Assembly: GCA_013350335.1 (NCBI GenBank)
Contig: CM023539.1
Location: 23,987,043-24,051,042, forward strand
Source of the DNA: Chimonanthus salicifolius
Taxonomy: Eukaryota; Streptophyta; Magnoliopsida; Laurales; Calycanthaceae
Direction of reading: 5' to 3'
DNA: 64,000 nt
Position 1 is the stretch's first letter. Each line of letters opens with the position of its first letter. The notes below the pieces were generated by a model. The model did no database searches, was not told the DNA's origin, and was given only the letters and a program-made list of their open reading frames with translations. The position numbers and the translations under genes are program-made. This document shows, one piece after another, positions 1 to 10,700 of the stretch.

Positions 1-470
1 ATTATAAGTTGAAGTATAGGAGTAACTCTTAAACATGTACAAATTGACCTTAAAAAGAGTTACTCAAGAATTTGAATAATAATGACTCAAGGAAGATTTC
101 AAGTATTGAGGACTTCTGAGCTAAAGATATTACTCAAATGATTTCTCAAGTTTTTTGTCAATATTACCATGCTCATTTTGGTCGGTATATAAAGATATAT
201 GAAATTTATGTCTGTTGGATAGCATTAAATGTGCGATTTTGCCTGTTGAAATGCGCATTTAATGCTCCATAAATGATTGTTGTAGATTGGTGAGCCACTC
301 GTTGTGATTTTCAAATAAAATGTAATGAAGCGGCGAGTCGCTCTATAAGTAGCAGCGACTTCTGGGATGGGAGAGTAGCATGGCAATGACTTTGTTCTGT
401 ATGAAGATATAAAGACATTACTCTTTTACTTTAATGTCCTTATCTTTTACATTAATGTAAATACATCAAT
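1..470 (-). mobile_element. LTR remnant of the copia family seen at 31994-32879
   Basis: The first ~330 bases read in the same order as the middle of the LTR at about 32380-32740. Shared features are 'gagttactcaa', a 'gactcaaggaagattt'-like stretch, the 'gcatttaatgctcc' motif and a closing segment about gene-safe 'gtcgc' repeats. Similarity is partial and was judged by eye, so boundaries are approximate and the left edge lies outside the window. No coding remnant is attached. It is therefore a solo or truncated LTR lying in the same orientation as the 32-kb copy (- strand). Confidence 0.55.
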
Positions 471-1690
471 GTTTTATAAAATAGAGATATAAATGAGGTT
501 AGGAGTGGGTAAGGAAGAGGATATTATTATTATTATCAATTTTTAAACTCATTCTCTCACCTTTTAAATTATAAAAATTAGCATATTCTTTTTTAATTAA
601 AATAAATATAAAATGAGCATTTTTATTTTTGAAGATTATTTTATATAGTTGTATTTTAAATAAAGATTTCAACATTTTTTAAATTAAATTTTAGACCGTT
701 GATTTTAACATTATCTTATTATTATATTTAAATATGATAAAAAATATTTTAAATCATCAATTAAATCTTAATTAATAATTTAATATTATTTATAATATTT
801 ATATTGGTGTTGTCAAACCCGGCCCGACCCGCAGTCGAACCGGTGGTTGGCCTGTGACCGTCTGCATGAAGGGTCGGGTCATGGTAAAACTCGTTAGGGT
901 TAAAAGCTTTTGAAAACTCGTTGCCACCCGTGGTTCAACCTGGTTTATGTAATAAGCCCGTGACCTGTTGGAAGTAAAACCCGTTTCTAAAATATGAAAA
1001 AAAAAAAAAAAATTAAACAGCTGGGAATGGGATAAGATTGCCGATTTGGGACTAGGAAAGTGAAAATAGAGGAAAAGAAGAAGACAAAAATCAGGGAAGA
1101 AAAAAGAAGAAAGAAATTAAAAAAAAAAAAATCTCACATTCTAACTACTACTTCTCAGTTGAACGATCTTTCCGTCTCCATCCGTGCGGCCAATGATTGG
1201 ATACTCGAAGTCCGTTCCTCACTTTCTCTTTAGCTTGGCAATTTCGTTGATGGGTTCCCCTTCTCCCTTCTTCTTGAGGTGGTGGCAGCGGTGTTGTTAG
1301 ATGAGGTAAAATGAAATTAGGGTTTTTTGAAGAAACCCTATTTTAGCCCGATTTTAGGGTTTCTTAAAACACGCAAGACACTTCCTTTCAACTCAAGTTA
1401 GCACATAGTTTCTCAAACAAACCTAAGCACCCTTTTTAGGCTTTTGAAGACTTAAAATTTGTTTATTTATAATTTAATTTATTCTATTATAAATATAAAT
1501 AAATTACTAGAAATGTGGGAGGCCGAAAATTCGACCCAACAAAAAAGGTTATATAGATTAGTTAAATAGAAAAATTAAATTCATTTTTAAGGTTATTCGT
1601 TTGATTTAAATTTATGAAACGAGTGATTCAAATAAAAAAATATTTATATTTCAATTTATTGTCTAGTTATAATTTTATAATAATATTATG
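471..1690. other. AT-rich intergenic DNA, no gene recognised
   Basis: AT-rich sequence with a short GC-rich stretch (about 808-990) of repeated 'cgggtc/gacccg' words. Similar words recur near 3000-3070 behind a shared AT-rich lead-in: 757-805 resembles 2938-2985 ('atcaattaaatctta' then 'ttaataatttaatatta'). This suggests two decayed copies of one old repeat. At 1315-1370 an imperfect palindrome centres on 'aaaccctattttag'. I see no supported coding sequence. Confidence 0.4.
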
Positions 1691-1874
1691 TGTAACACCC
1701 ACCCACCAATGTCCCACATTGGTTGGGAGGTGGGTGGTTATAAAGGACGCCCTCCCCTCCCATTGGATGAGGCCTTTTGGGCCTGGTCATGTAGGTGGCT
1801 AGGGCTCAAGAACAAAACTGTGCGGGCACCCACGTGGGGCCCAAAGCAGACAATATCATCTTTGGGTCATCACA
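1691..1874 (+). repeat. Left LTR of the 1691 TRIM
   Basis: Starts TGTAACACCC and ends TCATCACA; followed two bases later by the tRNA-Met-type primer-binding site. Shares with the TRIM at 5145 the words 'gtcccacatt', 'gtgcgggc' and 'cccaaagc.gacaatatcat', so the two are distant members of one TRIM group. Confidence 0.9.
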
Positions 1875-1994
1875 AGTGGTATCAGAGTACGATTTAACAC
1901 TCTAACTGTGTAGACTCTACTTCCGTGACGTTGCATACCTCTGTGTGTGGACCCTCTGTGTGATATGACAGAGCCATCTTAAGGGGCGGTGGAT

Positions 1995-2195
1995 TGTAAC
2001 ACCCACCCACCAAAGTCCCACATCGGTTGAGAGGTGGGTGGTGTGGGTGGTTAGAAAGGGAAGGCCCCCTCCCATTGGATGATGCCTTTTGGGCCTAGCC
2101 ATGTAGGTGGCTAGGCCTAGGAACAAAACTGTGCGGGTACCCACGTGGGGTTCAAAGAGGACAATCTCATCCTTGGGTTGGGTCGGGTCGTCACA
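1995..2195 (+). repeat. Right LTR of the 1691 TRIM
   Basis: Begins TGTAACACCCACCCACC, ends GGGTCGTCACA. It differs from the left LTR by scattered substitutions and small indels, for example an extra 'gtgtgggtgg' near 2040, so the insertion is not recent. Confidence 0.9.
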
Positions 2196-2200
2196 TTATG

Positions 2201-3088
2201 AGATTTAATAGATTATATAGTATACAATTTTGATATTTGAGTGGGTTTATTTTTAATTTCAAACCTCGCTTGAGACTCGTCGAACTCGTTATAAATGAAT
2301 GAAGCGACCAAGGCTAAATTTTAGGGGATGATATTTTTACAAAAAGCCACAAATATCAAATGATTTATAGTCTATTTAGCCATTATATATATGACTACAT
2401 CTAGTCTATTATCTTTCTTTTTTTATTTTAAAAGGATTCATTAAAAAATTATGTTGGATTAAAATTACCGTGGTCAAATTATAATTATTGAAAAAAGATC
2501 GAATTTAAATAAAAATAAAATTGGATTTAAATATTAGATGTATGAGATCATAGACTATGAAATATTTTTGTTTAGAATGATATTGGAACATTGAAGTTGG
2601 ATTATTAATTTTTTGATATTTATAATTGTTTATGTGGGAACAAGAATATTTTTTATGAAAATATAATCTTATCTTTTATTATGTGTATTGTATTTTATAT
2701 TTTATTTTTATAGTTATTTATATTTTATTATCTTATTTAATAGTAAATAGTTTAATATTATTTATCATATTATATTGACTCGTACATGTTTGACTCAGTT
2801 TATTTAACTCAACTTTCCCATGAAATGGTTTAGTAGACACGTTAGTTTTAAAACATTGCTCTCAAAGACTAAAATATATATTGACAAATTATTATATTTG
2901 ATAAAATAATTTTTTACATAAAATTTTATTTCAACTTATCAATTAAATCTTATTTAATAATTTAATATTATTATAATATTATATTAATGATATGGATTTA
3001 ACCAGGGTTTAACTACAAGTCAACTCGGTTGAACCTTTATTTAACCCGACAACTATGGGACGGGTTTTAAAAGATTGATTTATATTAA
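2201..3088. other. AT-rich intergenic DNA, no gene recognised
   Basis: Low-complexity AT-rich sequence. Decayed repeats near 2730-2830 and 2885-3070 share the 'tttaatattattta' and 'aactcggttgaac'-type words noted at 757-990. No ORF of interest. Confidence 0.4.
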
Positions 3089-4319
3089 GGGCGCCCATTT
3101 AGACACCAGGCTTTTTTTGTCACCAGACACCAATTTTTGGATTTTGAGGGGAAATTACCGTTTTGCCCTTCCGCTAAAAATCGTTCGAAGGATTATATAG
3201 ACCATTTTCGAGATCCTTCGAAGGATACCTTAAAATCTTATTTTTGAGATTCTTTGAAGTATCCTTCAAAGGATCTCTTGATTCTAAATCGTTCGAAGGA
3301 CCTTCAAAGGGTCCTTCAAACGATCAGCCAGATTTCAAATAAATCATTCGAAGGATGAATTTCATCCATCGAATGAATTGCTACAGTAATATTTAATTTA
3401 AATTTTATTTAAAACTTTAAAATTATTTTTTAAGCACTGTGTATTTCCAAAATTTCTAAAATTAAATATCCAGACTAATTACGATAATCTGATAAAAATA
3501 CTTTAAGACTTCAAGGTCTTTTGACACTCCTAAATATTTAAAACACAGTATTTTACAAATAAGGGTATCCCTAGGGTGTGACGAAAACACATTTAGAAGT
3601 GTCAAAAGACCTTGAAGTGTTAAAGAATTTTTATCAGATTATCGTAATTAGTCCGGATATTCAATTTGAGAAATTTTGAAAATACACAGTGTTTAAAAAA
3701 TAACTTTAAAGTTTTAAAAGAGATTTTATTATTTAATACACTATGCACGTTATTTTTTAAGCACTGTGTATTTCCAAAATTTCTCAAATTGAATATCCGG
3801 ACTAATTACGATAACCTAATAAAAATACTTTAAGACTTCAAGGTCTTTGACACTTCTAAATGTGTTTTCGTCACACCCTAGGGATACTCTTATTTGTAAA
3901 ATACTGTGTTTTAAATATTTAGGAGTATCAAAACACCTTGAAGTCTTAAAGTATTTTTATCAGATTATCGTAATTAGTCTGGATATTTAATTTTAGAAAT
4001 TTTAGAAATACACAGTGCTTAAAAAATAACTTTAAAATTTTAAAAGATATTTTACTGTTAAATATTTTTTTTAATGTTACTTTACCTACAACATTTCATT
4101 TGAATGATCTTATGATCCTTCGAACTATTCAACTGTACAGTCCGAAGGAATGATTCGACTGTGCGTACAGTTCGAAGGAATGATTCGACTCTGCAGTGAA
4201 TCGTTCGAAAGAACTGAAAAATCGTACGAAAGATAAAACGTGGAAAGGTAAAATGGTAATTTCTTCTCAAAATTCAAAAATTGATTAGTAATGAAAAAAA
4301 AAAGCCTGAATGGGCGCCC
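3089..4319. mobile_element. Foldback-type non-autonomous DNA transposon with nested palindromes
   Basis: The ends are inverted repeats. The left starts GGGCGCCCATTTAGAC; the right, on the other strand, starts GGGCGCCCATTCAGGC. Both continue through a T-run and a 'caatttttg.attttgag.gaaattacc' segment. TATTAA lies outside each end (3083-3088; 4322-4327, two bases off), a possible target duplication. Both subterminal zones (3165-3370 and 4100-4235) carry many copies of TTCGAAGGA and its complement, as expected of transposase-binding repeats. The centre is a four-part palindrome, listed separately. No transposase is encoded; the superfamily is uncertain. Confidence 0.75.
3431..4028. repeat. Nested palindrome: four copies of a ~110-bp module, alternating strands
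   Basis: Modules lie at about 3431-3530 (+), 3592-3704 (-), 3749-3860 (+) and 3925-4028 (-). Each reads through 'aagcactgtgtatttc', 'gactaattacgataa', 'aaaaatactttaag' and 'cttcaaggtctttt' or its complement. Modules 1+2 together are the inverted copy of modules 3+4, with a loop of about 45 bases near 3705-3748. RNA from either strand would fold into one long hairpin of about 270 bp or two shorter ones. Confidence 0.9.
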
Positions 4320-4443
4320 CGTATTAATAGCATTAACCGAGGCTTGAATGGAGTCAGAATTTTATTTAACTCGATTAAAATAAATTTAGCCTTAAAGGCG
4401 ATTGAAAATGGGCATGCTCTTTGCCGCTCCTCGGCCGAGGGAA

Positions 4444-4450
4444 TATAAAA
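4444..4450 (+). promoter_or_regulatory. Putative TATA box of the TFIIIC5-like gene
   Basis: TATAAAA lies 190 bases before the start codon, followed by a pyrimidine-rich stretch (about 4500-4625, many CTCTCTC words) typical of plant core promoters and 5' leaders. The start site itself cannot be read from the sequence; about 4475-4485 would be the normal spacing. Confidence 0.55.
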
Positions 4451-4640
4451 GTAAGAGTCGCCAGGACATCTCCTCTCCAAAGGCGGTGGAAGCCTCTGCA
4501 AGGCGCTCTCCAACTCTCGGGCGACTCCCTTTCTCTCTCTTTGGTGTGTGCACGTACCACTCTTTCTCTCTGTCTGTCGGTTACTCTTTTTTGCAATTAT
4601 TTCTTTCCTCTCCTGAGTTGACAGTGTGTGAGGGAGAAAT

Positions 4641-4775
4641 ATGGGAGTGATAAATGATGGGCATGTATCTGGGTTGTTGCCGAAAATGGAGGCTTTCGCC
4701 ATATATTATCCAGGTTATCCTTCATCCACCTCGCGTGCCGTCGAGTCTCTTGGCGGAATTGAAGGAATTGTAAAG
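4641..4775 (+). CDS. TFIIIC5-like exon 1
   Basis: The ATG at 4641 opens a 45-codon exon ending GTAAAG before donor GTACCG. It encodes a short lead then the conserved [18 protein letters not shown] block and ends ...EGIVK. This ATG is chosen because the preceding leader is pyrimidine-rich and the family start has the same spacing to the PGYPSS block. The downstream in-frame ATG at 4686 would remove the family's usual first 15 residues. Confidence 0.9.
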
Positions 4776-7700
4776 GTACCGGCATATCTGTCCAACTCGT
4801 AGAATCATCATTATTGTAGTAACATACACTTGTTCCATCTATTTGGGTTGCTCCGCTCCACCCATTTAAAAATCACATTCCCTGTCATACCACATACCAC
4901 AGTCTAGTACCGTAATTGTAATACTTGGAACTGTGGCTGTTCCTAGTCTTTTTACCTACACATTCAAATTTACGCTGTTTGGATGCACCCCCAAATTGCA
5001 AGTATGATGATTTTGTATCCAGAATTGCCATAAACATACTGTAATATTGATAACAATTTAACAGCTGGTTCAATGTATAGTTGTCAATTCCAAGCTATTT
5101 TGAACTAGGTAAATCATTCTGTTTTGATGGATGAATGGAGTTGATGTAATACCCCGCTCCATAGGGAGTCTATAGTGTGGAGCGTGCCTACGGAGAAAAA
5201 GTCCCACATTGCTAGTTACGTTGCAAATTCCCTGGTATATAAGAGGTAGCATTCCTCTTTCTAGCATAAGGCTTTTTCGGAGCAACACTAGGTTGGTTTG
5301 CCAATTGAAAGCCATGCGGGCAGTATGTGAGGCCCTGAGTGGATAATATCATGCTAGTGAGACATGTCGTTATAAATGGTATCAGATCATGGTTCAACTC
5401 TCTACCTGGAGGTGTGGGCTTTGTTGTTGTGTGTGCAGAGCCGAGGACGACTCTGGCTTTAAGAGAGTAGATTGTAATATCCCCCCCCATAGGGGGTCTA
5501 TAGTGTGGAGTGTTCTTATGGAGAAAAAGTCCCACATTGCTAGTTGCGTTAGAAATTCCCTGGTATTTAAGTGGTAACCTTCCTCTTTCTAGCATGAGGT
5601 CTTTTGGGAGCAACAGTGGACTGGCTCGCCAATTGAAAGTCGTGCGGGCTGTTTGTGAGACCCAAAGCGGACAATATCATGCTAGCGGGATGAGTCGTTA
5701 CAGTTTCCCTTTTCAAACATTTCTGCTACAACTCTGCACCCCCCTCCTTTGCCATCCATGCTTCCTTGATATGATTATCTTCCTACTCGCAAAATAGTAT
5801 GGCAGCTTAAACCAATATGCCCCCATCCTAGTGGAAAAAGGAAAATTGTTAACCCTCTTGAATATGGTATTTGTACTTAAGAATTGCTTACATCAATGAT
5901 ATCCTCTTCTCTTTACAATTTTTTTTTGGTTCTAAACAATAAAACCAATTGATAGAAACTGTTATTTAGATTGGCTTGATTTGTTTAATGATGTAATTAT
6001 TTTTCCTTGGTGACGTTTGGTGTTATTCCATCGTTTACTAGCTTTTTCCTTTTTTTCTAATATGCATACAACACAATATTTTCATTCCTTCCTTTAAATA
6101 GAATGCAAAATTTGTTGCAACACCAAAATATTCCATTTCCAAGCAAAAATAAATGTCTTTTAAACAGAAGTTATAAGTTATAACTATTAGGGAAGAAGAA
6201 GAAGGCCAATAAGGATTTTGAATGGAGTAGTTAGAAGCCAACATGTTAGGCTGTTGAGTGACAACGAGCTTAGTCCTAAGTGGGGTGAGTGAGTGTGGTT
6301 CCATAGTTTAGAAGAGAAAGAGCAATGAAGTAGATGGTGATCAACATCTTAAAAAGCACGAGTGTAGAGAAGGAAAACATTGACCATAACTCGTTTCCAC
6401 TTCTAAGTATTATCTTCAGGGAGGATTTTACCAAGGTCGACTGTCCAAAAGAAGCTAATTCCCCGAGGAGGAGCTTAAAGAGAGCAAATGGTAGGGTTAA
6501 CCATGGGAGAAATGTCACTATGGTTGGTCCATTCAAAGGACTTCACGGAAAAAAGCCCAATGAGTCAGGCCATCAAACTTGGGAGTTGTCTTCAGTGGGG
6601 CAAAAATGTGCAAGCTACCAAAGAGATGGAGAAGGGAGGTGAAATCTTCAGCTTTAGAGTTGGAGAGATTTCTCTGAAAAAGAATGTCCTAGACAAATAT
6701 CAGGTTAACAATAGGAAAACAATCCACAACAAAAGTATTGGGAAGAGAACAAGCCAAAACAGAGAATCTATTTTTTAAGTATTGCTTGGGGGTTTCTTCA
6801 AGGGAACTTTTGTTATTTGGAGGTCACTCAAGGGGTGGTTCAAAGAAGGAAATTCTGTTTTTTGATGTTTTCATTTCACTTCTTGCATCTCACATGATTG
6901 TTTGGAGAATCTACAAATTTCTTTATGATTCTTTGTGTCAATTGAGAATTGTCTTATGTAGACACTTTGCAACGTGGTGAAAATTCTGATTTACCCCCTT
7001 GGGTGGACATATATCCTTCTATGTTCTCTTACAAAAGGGAGGTTTGAAGATTCCCAACCAATCTTGCAATTGCTACTTGAGTGGACCAAGATCCTTCGGG
7101 TTATCCACCAGTAAAGATTGTGGTTAGGTCTTGGAGTGATGGCCAAAACCCACCTCTTCAAGTGGGAGGTCTTGAGTTCAATTGCCACTCTCCAAAGGGT
7201 CATTCTCTGTAGTTTTACCTGGTGTGTGTGGATAGGGAGGTTTGCACATGCCCCAAGGATTAGTTAGGTGCTCTAAGAGGCCTGGACACCTTGGTCTTCA
7301 AAAAAAAAAAAAAAGGATTGTGGTTAGGTCCTCTCATATAGAAAGAACTGATTATTGATGGAGATCTTATAATTTTATGATGAAAATAAATATGTGCTCA
7401 TCTTCTCCATGCCAAAAAGTTGATTAAATTGATCTTCCCTAGAGAAGACACTTACTTACCCATTACATGGAATATTTTGGACACAACAAAAAACAAAAAT
7501 GAAAATCCATTCAAATGGACCCTTTCAAGTTATCAAAGCTTTGCAAATCTATGTCTACAATCATAACAATAATAATTTTTACCTTCTATCTAGGGTCTAT
7601 AGAAGCTTGGATATTGTTTGAGAAATTGTTGTCTTGAGGATAAAAAAGTGGAAACCAAAATTTGTAATGGGAATAAAAACAAAATCAAAGCAAAAAAAAA

Positions 7701-10700
7701 AAAATTCCCAAAATCAAAGCACTCCAAACACATACCACTCAATGAGACACATAATATATGTGATTTTTCCGATAATCTTTCTCCATGGGTGAAATGGAAG
7801 TTGGCTTGCATTGTGGTATGCATGTAATAGAGAATAATGGAAAAGTTGTGGTGTTCGTAGACCAAATCGAAAGGCAAAATGATGCAAGACAACTAATGGG
7901 GTGACCCTAAATGCTTAAAATGCAAACTAATGCAACAAAATAATTAAAATTTAATGAAAAGATGCTGAACTTAAAATTAAAATTAATAAGTCTGCGATCA
8001 ACAATGTAAACAAACCACTAATAACTGAATAACTTCCAAGATTTAGCAATCAGACCATTTAAGTCATAATGTGGCAGAAACTCTCTCATACATAGGCCTA
8101 ATTTAAATGAATGACTTAGTAAGGGTAAGATGGTAAAAGTGGCAATTACTAAAAGATAAGGGAGGGGTTAGGGCTCACGATAACAGAACAAAAGAAGGGG
8201 AAGGTCAGTTGCTGCAGCGGAATAAAAAGAATGGAAGTGGACGAGCAGAAATAGGAAAAGGGGATATGGAGTTTGCGATGGCAAGGGACAAGGCTAGAAC
8301 AAAGGAGAGGAAGGATTGCAGAAGGACCCAAAGGGGTTACGGTGGCAATATGGGAGGCTTGGGAGAGGACAAAAGCTTCAGAGGAGTCTATTGAGGGGGA
8401 CGAAACTGGTTCTGCAAGCAGCAAAGAAGAAACGAAAAGGACGAGAGAGAGAGTGAAGAAGAGGGATAGAGGAAGATAAAGAGTACCTGAAGATGTATGA
8501 CCTCACGCCAAGCCTCACGCTCTTTGGAATCACTCCAACAATGAATCGCACCTTGTAAAGGTATTTTGCAAAAAATCTCAATCTTTATTCATTAAAATCG
8601 TCTACCCCCAAAAACGGGATTACATAGGGTATTTATAATAATCTCAAAGCAAGAACATAGCAGCACCTAAAATTAGAAACCTCTAAATACACTTAAAACG
8701 AAAATGACTCACTGAAAATAGAAAATCTTAATTTCTAATTACAACCAAATCGAAAATAGAAATGAACAATAAAAGAAACTCCACATGGATCTGCTGTTCC
8801 GCATCAATCTCCCCATCTGAAAAGAACTCGACGTCGAGTTCAAACAGATGAAAAGACATCAATCTTCCTACGCACGCGTCTTCCCAGTGTGGGGGTCTTC
8901 AATATGCATTCATGCGCATGTGAGTCTTCAATTGTCAACCAATGGAGTCATCATCAAGCCACAATGCTGCTGGAGTGGCTTTCTTCCGTCGTCGCTGGGA
9001 TGCTCGGACATCTGAACTGTCACTGGAGTCAAAACACTCTAAATGAGAAGAAGACGCCTCTAGCGATACACAGTTGTGGTATTTCTCCAGAAGAGTCTGA
9101 TCTTATCACTGAAGTTCATCTGCTGTCAACAATGTGAATTCTGTCTTCGGCTGACATGTGGAAACCACTTTCTCATTCAGTATAAGCTCTACCTTCTCTC
9201 TCTTGGGTGATAGGGAAGGCTTTGTAGGTTCAGGCCAATGATTAAGAAGTGGGCTAGGTAGGACAATGTGTGGGTCATGATGAGGCTCATATGAGGTGGA
9301 GTAGAGTGGTAAAGTTGCTGGGTCATGGAATGGTGTAGGGTAGGATAGGGAATGCACACTGGGTCCAATTTGCCTCAAGATTCCTTGTGGGAATCGTTCA
9401 GGCCTCATGTGGATCGTCATAGAATCACCCACATCGAAATCCTGGAATTTACAATAAGAATCTACAACAAACTCATATTGTTCATTGCATGTATTAATTT
9501 CACTTTTAACTTCAACATGCAAAGCATATATATGTGGTGTAAATGCAGATGTAGACTCAGACAACTTGGGTGACATTGGAACTGGACTCGGGTCTATGAA
9601 TGGGGATGATATGGGAACACACCTAACCAACCCACAACCCAAGGGGATATTCGTCGAAATCGTCAATGCCCTCATCACTTTCAGCATGTTCGCCTGCATA
9701 TAACAATTCATTCTCAATGTCCTGGCCAGTCTTTTTATTGGACTGTTTTTCCAACACACTTTCCTTATTCCGATTCTTGGTAGGACATTCGTGAGCAAAA
9801 TGCCCATAACCATGGCAATTGTAACATTTGGTCCCTTATTTGGAAGAACTCGCACCAGAAGTTCCTTTAACACTTACATCCTTGTTTTGGGATGGAGCAT
9901 TGGTGGTTGGCTTGGCTTGACTCACCGTGTTTTGCCGAGCTCCTGGCGGAGCGGACTCGAAGTTGACACCACGGGGGTCTGACTGTCTTGGAGGATTCAA
10001 TTTCAGTTAGTCCTCATATTCATGTACAACTTGATGTGCTTCATCCAAGGTAACAACATGACGCAAAATGAGATTAGACTGGAACTCGGGACGAAGACCT
10101 AATCTGAACCTAGAGAGGGTCTGACTGGGGTCCTCTTCAATTTCTCATCGCATGAAATACTCGTCAAACTTAGTGATATACTCACTCACAGTCTGACTTC
10201 TTTGGCTCAAGGAGTTCCACTGATCAAGGAGTCTGTCCCAATACCTGTGGGGGACATATTTTTCCTTCAAAACTTCTTTCATCTCATCCCATGATAAGTT
10301 TAGGGGGTCATCTTCTGCTCTCCTCATCTTCTATTCTGCATTGGTCTAGAAGAGCCTAACTGGTCCCACTAATTTCATCTTGGCGAAACGGATCTTACGG
10401 ATTTCAGACATGTCATGCCACCAATCTATAAAAGCCTTAGGATCTAGTTGTCCGTCATAGCCGGGGGCTTCTACGTGGACATTCTTCAAGGCACGCTCAT
10501 CGTCCTCGATAGGTTCCCATGGTCTATGTGACTGTTGGAATCTACCATTACCAATTCTGTGGCCTCGATGGTTTCTATTCCTAAGATTCCTATCATGGTC
10601 ATTATCCAATTCACCCTCATCGGTCCTAGGGGTTTCTAAAACTGCAGTTCTAGTATCCTCTAGGGTCTTCTGCAGTTCGTTCAACTGGGCGATCAATTGG

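Larger units (their letters stand above)
1691..2195 (+). mobile_element. TRIM element (miniature LTR retrotransposon)
   Basis: A complete terminal-repeat retrotransposon in miniature, 505 bp. The left LTR (1691-1874) begins TGTAACACCCACCCACC and ends CATCACA; the right LTR (1995-2195) begins TGTAACACCCACCCACC and ends CGTCACA. Directly inside the left LTR is TGGTATCAGAGTACGAT (1877 on), which matches the usual plant primer-binding site for initiator tRNA-Met. Directly before the right LTR is a purine tract AAGGGGCGGTGGA. TTATG flanks both sides (1686-1690 and 2196-2200), a perfect 5-bp target duplication. There is no coding capacity, so it must have been mobilised in trans. Confidence 0.92.

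Noticed and set aside
4274..4702. 142-codon ORF on the - strand over the promoter and exon 1
   Set aside because: It is the antisense of a pyrimidine-rich leader and exon 1; no homology and no upstream signals.
8149..8581. Overlapping ORFs on both strands within the gypsy LTR
   Set aside because: GA/CT-rich composition keeps several frames open at once; the matching region of the other LTR (11231-11692) shows the same artefact.
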